9,788 nt of DNA. Source: Parachlamydiales bacterium (GTDB taxonomy: Bacteria; Chlamydiota; Chlamydiia; Chlamydiales; Rhabdochlamydiaceae). The notes beneath the pieces were generated by a model. It had not been told where the DNA came from, ran no database searches, and saw nothing but the letters and a program-made list of their open reading frames with translations. Shown one piece after another: positions 5,597 through 9,788 of this stretch. Each line of letters starts with the position of its first letter. Within the stretch, counting starts at the first letter, position 1. A program made the translations under genes and the position numbers. The stretch covers positions 1-9,788 of the forward strand of contig JAGVJV010000255.1 of assembly GCA_020050965.1 (NCBI GenBank), given 5' to 3'.

Positions 5597-6631
5597 TTAT
5601 TTTAAATTCAAGTTGGCAATAATGGCTTCTAAGGCTTCAATCCGCTTGGCATACTCGTCTATTTTCCTAAAGTGGACCTGCATCTTATTGTGGTCTGTTA
5701 GGGAAACGACAGGGCCGCCGGCATATTTCCCGCTCTTAGGTAAAGATTTGCTGACGCCGCTGCGAGTGGCGAGGAGGGTGAAGGGGGCGATTTCGACGTG
5801 GCCGACGATGCCTACCTGGCCTCCCATGATCACATTGCGTCCTGTTTTGCTTGAGCCGGCTACGCCTGTTTGCGCGGCGAGGATATTGTGCTCTCCCAGT
5901 TCGACGTTATGGGCAATTTGGACGAGGTTATCGATTTTGGTCCCTTTGGCCACGCGAGTGGTCTTAAAGCGGGCCCGATCAATGGTCGTATTTGCCCCGA
6001 TTTCGACATCGTCTTCTAGAACGACGTTGCCGATCTGATTGAGCTTGATATGCTCCCCTTTTTCATTGGTGCTATAGCCAAAGCCGCAGGAACCGATCAC
6101 GGCGCCGGGCTGCAGGATGACTCGATTCCCCAGCCAGCAATACTCGCGGATGACGCTATGGGCATGGAGGATGCACGATTCTCCAACATGGACAAGCGAG
6201 CCGACATACGCAAAGGGGCCGACCATTGTGCCAGCGCCAATCTCTGCGCCAGCATCGACCACCGCGTAAGGGCAGATGGTCACATTGGGGCCAATTTTGG
6301 CCTGTTCGTGAATCACTGCACTGGGATGAATCCCTGTGAAACCGGTCGGCTTCCGCTGCCCATAGAGGAGTTCGGCAATTTTCTGGAAGGCGAGGGAGGG
6401 ATTTTCACAAATGAGATAGTTTTTCCCGGCAAGCTGCTGGGCGTCAGAATTTATGCAGACCACTCCGGCCTCAGTTTTCTTGAGAAGAGGGGCGTAGAGG
6501 GGATTAGAGAGGAAAGAGGCGTCTGAAGCAGTGGCCGATTCTAGGTCGGCCACTGAGGTGATTAGGTACTCTGGGTCTCCCTGGACTTTTGATCCAGTGA
6601 TTTCTGCAAGTTTCCAGAGTGGATAGCTCAT
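5597..6631 (-). CDS. lpxD: UDP-3-O-(3-hydroxyacyl)glucosamine N-acyltransferase
   Basis: LpxD adds the second, N-linked 3-hydroxyacyl chain from acyl-ACP to UDP-3-O-acyl-glucosamine, the third step of lipid A synthesis, in the cytoplasm. At 344 residues it is close to the E. coli and Chlamydia enzymes. Residues 1-98 form the uridine-binding domain (typical start YPLWKLAEITGSKVQGD). Residues about 100-300 form the left-handed beta-helix of hexapeptide repeats. The signature region includes GSCGFGY (180-186), IGANTTIDRA (211-220) and QIAHNVELG (238-246); H241 is the expected catalytic base, and H278 lies in GIVGHVE. Residues 318-344 form the C-terminal helix of the trimer. The start overlaps the skp stop as ATGA (6631-6628), with no separate Shine-Dalgarno sequence, which implies translational coupling. 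The bamA-skp-lpxD order is the widespread envelope operon, but here fabZ and lpxA do not follow. Its presence shows the organism makes lipid A. Confidence 0.97.
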   Translation of the reverse strand: MSYPLWKLAEITGSKVQGDPEYLITSVADLESATASDASFLSNPLYAPLLKKTEAGVVCINSDAQQLAGKNYLICENPSLAFQKIAELLYGQRKPTGFTGIHPSAVIHEQAKIGPNVTICPYAVVDAGAEIGAGTMVGPFAYVGSLVHVGESCILHAHSVIREYCWLGNRVILQPGAVIGSCGFGYSTNEKGEHIKLNQIGNVVLEDDVEIGANTTIDRARFKTTRVAKGTKIDNLVQIAHNVELGEHNILAAQTGVAGSSKTGRNVIMGGQVGIVGHVEIAPFTLLATRSGVSKSLPKSGKYAGGPVVSLTDHNKMQVHFRKIDEYAKRIEALEAIIANLNLK

Positions 6632-7209
6632 TTTTTCGCAGGGATGTTTTTAGCTTCAGCAGGCTGATTATTAGCCACTGGAGCATTTTTTTGTTCAAAA
6701 GCTTTATCCATCTCTGCAATCACAGCTTCGGTCACATCGAGTGTCGGTGTGAAGAAGAAGCAGGCCTCTTTATTGATGACCATAGTCAGCTTCTTATTCT
6801 TGGCCACTTTTTCAGAAGCGTCTTGGATATTTGCCCCTAAATTTTGGACGATTTGCATATTGGCTTGCTGGAGAGCCTGGTAGTACTGATTTTGGTAGCG
6901 GTTCATCTCCTCACTGAGTTGCTGATATTTCATCTTCATTTCTTCTTCAGCTTCAGGAGAGAGTCCATCCATAAAATCTGAGTCATTAAATTTTGCAGCG
7001 AGGTCGGTCAGCTGCTTCTCAGTATCTTTGACTAGAGAAGTCATCTGAGTCTTAAGCTTTTCAAATGAGGCTTGCTCTTGCTTACCGATCTTGGATTCGG
7101 TCATGCATGTGGCAAAATTGACGACAGCAACATTTTTGGTGTCGTTGGCAAAACCGCCTGCGCTTAGTCCAAGAACAGTTAAAGCTGCAAATAGTGATTT
7201 ACGAATCAT
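6628..7209 (-). CDS. skp: Skp/OmpH-family periplasmic chaperone
   Basis: Skp trimers hold unfolded outer-membrane proteins in the periplasm and pass them to the BAM complex. This 193-residue protein begins with a Sec signal peptide (MIRKSLFAALTVLGLSAGGFA, likely cleavage after A21). The first mature strand, VAVVNFATCMTESKIGKQ (27-44), is the usual OmpH opening. Residues about 45-140 are long charged helices forming the coiled-coil tentacle, rich in Lys, Glu and Gln. The closing strands are LTMVINKEACFFFTPTLDVTEAVI (141-164 region). The Pro/Ala/Asn-rich tail (176-193) is probably disordered. The length is slightly above E. coli Skp. Cysteines 35 and 150 could pair in the oxidising periplasm. 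The start is firmly set by AGGAG at 7219-7215 on the minus strand, five bases before the ATG, the best ribosome binding site in the window. The gene lies 18 bases after bamA and overlaps lpxD by 4 bases. Confidence 0.93.
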   Translation of the reverse strand: MIRKSLFAALTVLGLSAGGFANDTKNVAVVNFATCMTESKIGKQEQASFEKLKTQMTSLVKDTEKQLTDLAAKFNDSDFMDGLSPEAEEEMKMKYQQLSEEMNRYQNQYYQALQQANMQIVQNLGANIQDASEKVAKNKKLTMVINKEACFFFTPTLDVTEAVIAEMDKAFEQKNAPVANNQPAEAKNIPAKK

Positions 7210-7227
7210 ATTGTCTCCTAGAGGTTG

Positions 7228-9636
7228 TTAAAATTGTCCACCCATTGAGAAAAAGAAATGTCTCTTTGTATCGGGTTGAGCGTTAACTGGTACACCATAT
7301 CCCAGTGTAATAGGCATTTTTCCCATCAGTTCAATATTGACGCCGATACCATAGCTCATTCTATAGGTGCCGAAATTGAATGATCTTTCTGAGATCATAC
7401 CGGCATCGATAAAGATAAAAGCATCTAAGATGGGAAGAATCTCTTGGATATAGTCCACCGAAAGGAAGGATGAAGAAATACCCCCAGTTGGATCGCCTGC
7501 TTTTTTCTTTGTATCAGTGCCGCTATGGTTTACAATTGTAAAATGGGGTCCAATGGTGAAATCTTTATAACCGCGAACCGAACCGACGCCTCCTAGGAAG
7601 AATCGCTCCGACATCGGGATATCATCAAAGTTGCTCGTTTGGCCAAATGGGTAAATAAAGCGGCAATCCCAGCGGTAACGCATATAGCCGCGGCTCCAGA
7701 GAGGTGTGTAGTAAGCATTGACATAAGCAGCGCGGAAAAAGTTGACGTTGCCTCCAAGACCTACAATCTCGCCCTCAATAGTTGAGCGGAGTCCTCGATT
7801 AGGTTTTAGGGCGCTATTGGTTGAATCGTACGTTAAATTTGCTCCAAAGGCCGATAGGACACCATGCTGGTGATGCTTATCAATTTTGTCATCGTTTGTT
7901 TTTAAAACTGTAATTCTTTCACTGACGTAATCGCTATAATTGCGTACTCGATAGCGATACCCGTAGGCGAGGAAAGGGTTGATCGGATAAGAGATAAATG
8001 CACTGAAGTTGTAAGTGTTTAGGTTATATTGCTCCGATACAACTTTATTGTGTAAAGTCGCGACAAATTCAAACCCGAGGCGCCAGAGCGTATCGTTGAA
8101 ATAGGGGTTAACCCAAGAGGCCATATAGCTGTTCTCTTTGGCGCCCCAGCTTGTGCGCAAGTGCAAATACTCGCCCCCGCCGCGTAAAGCTCCTGGGCCA
8201 TCGCTAAAGATGCATCCAATTCCTTTGTAGTTGAAATTGCGCTCGGTTAAATCGAGACCGCCATAAATACTGTCGGCTGAGCTGAATCCTCCAAAGAGGC
8301 TTACGTTTCCGGTCTGTGTCTCTTCTACTTCAATATAGATATCGCGGAAGTTATCTCCCAAGGAAACATCGTCTTGGGTGCGAACAGCATAGACGTTTAC
8401 CGTTTTGAAGTAGCCGATATTTTCCAAACGGGCTTGTGTCACTTTCAGCTTAAGGGAGTCGAACGTCTCGCCAGGGACCAGGAGCGATTCGCGTAAAATG
8501 ACGCGCGCCTCGGTACGGCAATTTCCAATCACCCGGATCATTCCAATCCGATATTCCCGCCCTTCGTCGACAATAAAATGGACGTTGTAAGTAGGCGAAT
8601 CTTGAACTAGCTGAGTTTCATAGGTGACGTTGGTGTCTATGTACCCTTTTCTCCCATAGAGCTCTTTAATCGCCTCCGCAGTTTTGCGCAGTTTTTCTGG
8701 CGAGTAAAGCCCTTCGGGACGGGCATAAAAGACCTTTTCGACATCGTCATCTGTGAGGAGGATGTTGCCGTTAAAGCTGACTTCGCCAAAATGGTAGAGG
8801 ATCCCTTTGTCGGCAGCGATATCGATGATCACTTTTCCTTGTGAGGAAGATTCGAGAATCTGGATTTTGACTCTAGCATCTGCATAACCCTCATCTTGCA
8901 AGTAATTGAAGATGGTGAGCCTGTCTTGCTCGAGCGCCTCTTCCATGAATTTCCCTTTTCCAGTGAGCCAGCTGGTCAAAAGGCTGTATTTCTTTGTATA
9001 GAGTTTATCGAGGATATCGCTCTCTTCCTTGGATGTAAAACCGTGGAAAACGATATCGTCCACTTTACCTGATCTACCTTCGGAGACGGTGATGACGATT
9101 TTTACATCTTGCGTTTTTGGATCGGTCACAAGTTCATAAGAGAGCTGCGACTCGAAATAGCCCTTCTTAATGTAGTACTCTTTTACCTTATTGAAAGCCT
9201 TGTTGAAGTCTGTTCGGTTAAAGACAGTCTTCGGTTTAATGTCGAGTTCTTTGTTGAGGGTCTTCGTTTTGATGTACTCGTTTCCTTGCCAAACGATCTC
9301 GAAAATCGTAGGACGGAGCCAAATCTTCAGTGTGATGTCCACTTTGCCGTCTTTAACAGTCATCTGTGGTTCAACTCGATCATATTCGGAGGCCAGCTGT
9401 TTCAGATCCTGATCGAAAATGTATTGGGAAAAATGGTCGCCCTCATGGGTAGACATTTTCGCCAAAGCACCTTTCCGGTCGAATGAGGATCCTTCGGGAA
9501 GGTTCTCGACTTTGACATCGATCTTACCAACCGTCCGATTATCAAAAGCCTGAGAAGATGGATAATCCTCGGCACTAGCGATAGTGGCGCTGGAAAGTAC
9601 AAGAGATAGGGCAAGTAAAAGTTTCGTATTTAACAT
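7228..9636 (-). CDS. bamA: Outer-membrane protein assembly factor BamA (Omp85)
   Basis: BamA is the central subunit of the BAM complex, which folds beta-barrel proteins into the outer membrane. I start it at the ATG at 9636, giving 802 residues, normal for BamA. This start has a good Sec signal peptide (MLNTKLLLALSLVLSSATIASA, cleavage after A22) and GGAA eight bases upstream. The frame stays open back to 9768, but the extra 44 residues are basic, unlike BamA, and would bury the signal peptide. Five POTRA domains follow: about 33-110, 111-188, 190-281, 282-361 and 362-440. Several carry the family's GY-F/I-D pattern at the helix-strand junction (KKGYFES, EGYADA, RKGYIDT, NIGYFKT). The barrel runs from about 445 to the end, with the conserved loop-6 motif VRGY at 687-690 (R688). 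The chain ends in a beta-signal, FFFSMGGQF, with terminal phenylalanine. It is the first visible gene of the bamA-skp-lpxD-corA operon. Confidence 0.95.
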   Translation of the reverse strand: MLNTKLLLALSLVLSSATIASAEDYPSSQAFDNRTVGKIDVKVENLPEGSSFDRKGALAKMSTHEGDHFSQYIFDQDLKQLASEYDRVEPQMTVKDGKVDITLKIWLRPTIFEIVWQGNEYIKTKTLNKELDIKPKTVFNRTDFNKAFNKVKEYYIKKGYFESQLSYELVTDPKTQDVKIVITVSEGRSGKVDDIVFHGFTSKEESDILDKLYTKKYSLLTSWLTGKGKFMEEALEQDRLTIFNYLQDEGYADARVKIQILESSSQGKVIIDIAADKGILYHFGEVSFNGNILLTDDDVEKVFYARPEGLYSPEKLRKTAEAIKELYGRKGYIDTNVTYETQLVQDSPTYNVHFIVDEGREYRIGMIRVIGNCRTEARVILRESLLVPGETFDSLKLKVTQARLENIGYFKTVNVYAVRTQDDVSLGDNFRDIYIEVEETQTGNVSLFGGFSSADSIYGGLDLTERNFNYKGIGCIFSDGPGALRGGGEYLHLRTSWGAKENSYMASWVNPYFNDTLWRLGFEFVATLHNKVVSEQYNLNTYNFSAFISYPINPFLAYGYRYRVRNYSDYVSERITVLKTNDDKIDKHHQHGVLSAFGANLTYDSTNSALKPNRGLRSTIEGEIVGLGGNVNFFRAAYVNAYYTPLWSRGYMRYRWDCRFIYPFGQTSNFDDIPMSERFFLGGVGSVRGYKDFTIGPHFTIVNHSGTDTKKKAGDPTGGISSSFLSVDYIQEILPILDAFIFIDAGMISERSFNFGTYRMSYGIGVNIELMGKMPITLGYGVPVNAQPDTKRHFFFSMGGQF

Positions 9637-9659
9637 GATGAATTCCGATTTCATTACCG

Positions 9660-9687
9660 AGTATATGAATCTGTAAAATATCCGCAA
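9660..9687 (-). promoter_or_regulatory. Possible sigma-70-like promoter of the bamA operon
   Basis: On the minus strand TTGCGG (9687-9682) and TATACT (9665-9660) are separated by 16 bases. The -10 matches 5 of 6 consensus positions and the -35 3 of 6. A transcript would start near 9653, just upstream of the chosen bamA ATG at 9636. It would therefore exclude an ATG at 9654, in agreement with the start choice. An additional upstream promoter or read-through from outside the window is possible. Confidence 0.35.
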
Positions 9688-9724
9688 AGCTAAAAATTTC
9701 GTCCGAGGTAGTTGCACCGTTCTG

Positions 9725-9762
9725 TTTTCGTCGATTTTCGGGATTATTTTGGCCGATTTTCG
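9725..9762. repeat. Short direct repeats upstream of bamA
   Basis: CGATTTTCG occurs twice in direct orientation, at 9732-9740 and 9754-9762, 22 bases apart start to start, about two helix turns. A third partial copy, TTTTCG, is at 9725-9730. They lie 38-75 bases upstream of the proposed bamA -35 element. A protein-binding site is possible; chance is also possible in so short a stretch. The rest of 9637-9788 shows no further feature I can support. Confidence 0.25.
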
Positions 9763-9788
9763 ATTCAAATTCGGGGGGTAATATCAAG

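Noticed and set aside
5553..6526. Two plus-strand open frames (5553-6038 and 6050-6526) opposite lpxD
   Set aside because: Both are mirror frames of a strongly conserved gene; their proteins show no domain, signal or sensible start site.
9109..9486. A 125-residue plus-strand open frame opposite the bamA POTRA region
   Set aside because: It is antisense to clear POTRA-coding sequence and has no family features of its own.
9637..9768. A 44-residue N-terminal extension of bamA
   Set aside because: The frame is open, but the extension is basic and would place the signal peptide internally. The start at 9636 has GGAA upstream and a normal signal peptide, and the likely promoter lies inside the extension.

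Overview
The window looks like chromosome from a member of the Chlamydiae outside the family Chlamydiaceae, i.e. an environmental or amoeba-associated lineage. Three things suggest this. The neighbourhood bamA, skp (ompH) and lpxD close to pdhB-pdhC recalls Chlamydia trachomatis, where Omp85, OmpH, LpxD, one small gene and PdhA-B-C lie side by side. The proteins themselves are chlamydia-like, including a short LpxD and an OmpH with few recognisable landmarks. The base composition also seems too GC-rich by eye for Simkania or Protochlamydia and would fit a Waddlia-like genome. The genus is a guess from memory; the phylum is a reasonable inference.

Layout. On the left, the plus strand carries the last codons of a gene that is probably pdhB (1-42), then pdhC, the E2 subunit of pyruvate dehydrogenase (55-1353). 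On the right, the minus strand carries an envelope-biogenesis operon transcribed right to left: bamA (9636-7228), skp/ompH (7209-6628), lpxD (6631-5597, 4-nt ATGA overlap with skp) and a CorA-type divalent-cation channel gene (5560-4640). A possible sigma-70-like promoter lies just upstream of the bamA start.

Between these blocks, about 1342-4692, are three genes I cannot assign to a named family: a helical 247-residue protein (minus), a 685-residue protein with a hydrophobic N-terminal part and a toxin-like C-terminal part (minus), and a 156-residue protein with a signal peptide (plus). All three lack a recognisable Shine-Dalgarno sequence and have AT-rich leaders, whereas pdhC, skp and the CorA gene have clear ones. 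I read this as an accessory insert between two housekeeping blocks. Its most interesting member is the 685-residue protein, a candidate secreted or membrane-associated host-interaction factor. Its residues about 495-655 have a residue layout reminiscent of ADP-ribosyltransferase-like toxin domains (inference only).

How the genes work together. BamA inserts outer-membrane beta-barrels. Skp-type chaperones hold those barrels soluble in the periplasm. LpxD makes the diacylated lipid A precursor of the same membrane. The CorA protein would supply Mg2+ or a related cation. PdhC feeds acetyl-CoA to fatty-acid and lipid A synthesis. The window is gene-dense: no stretch over 300 bases lacks a gene, and the longest non-coding piece is the 152 bases at 9637-9788. 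I saw no tRNA, rRNA, IS element, CRISPR array or convincing rho-independent terminator.
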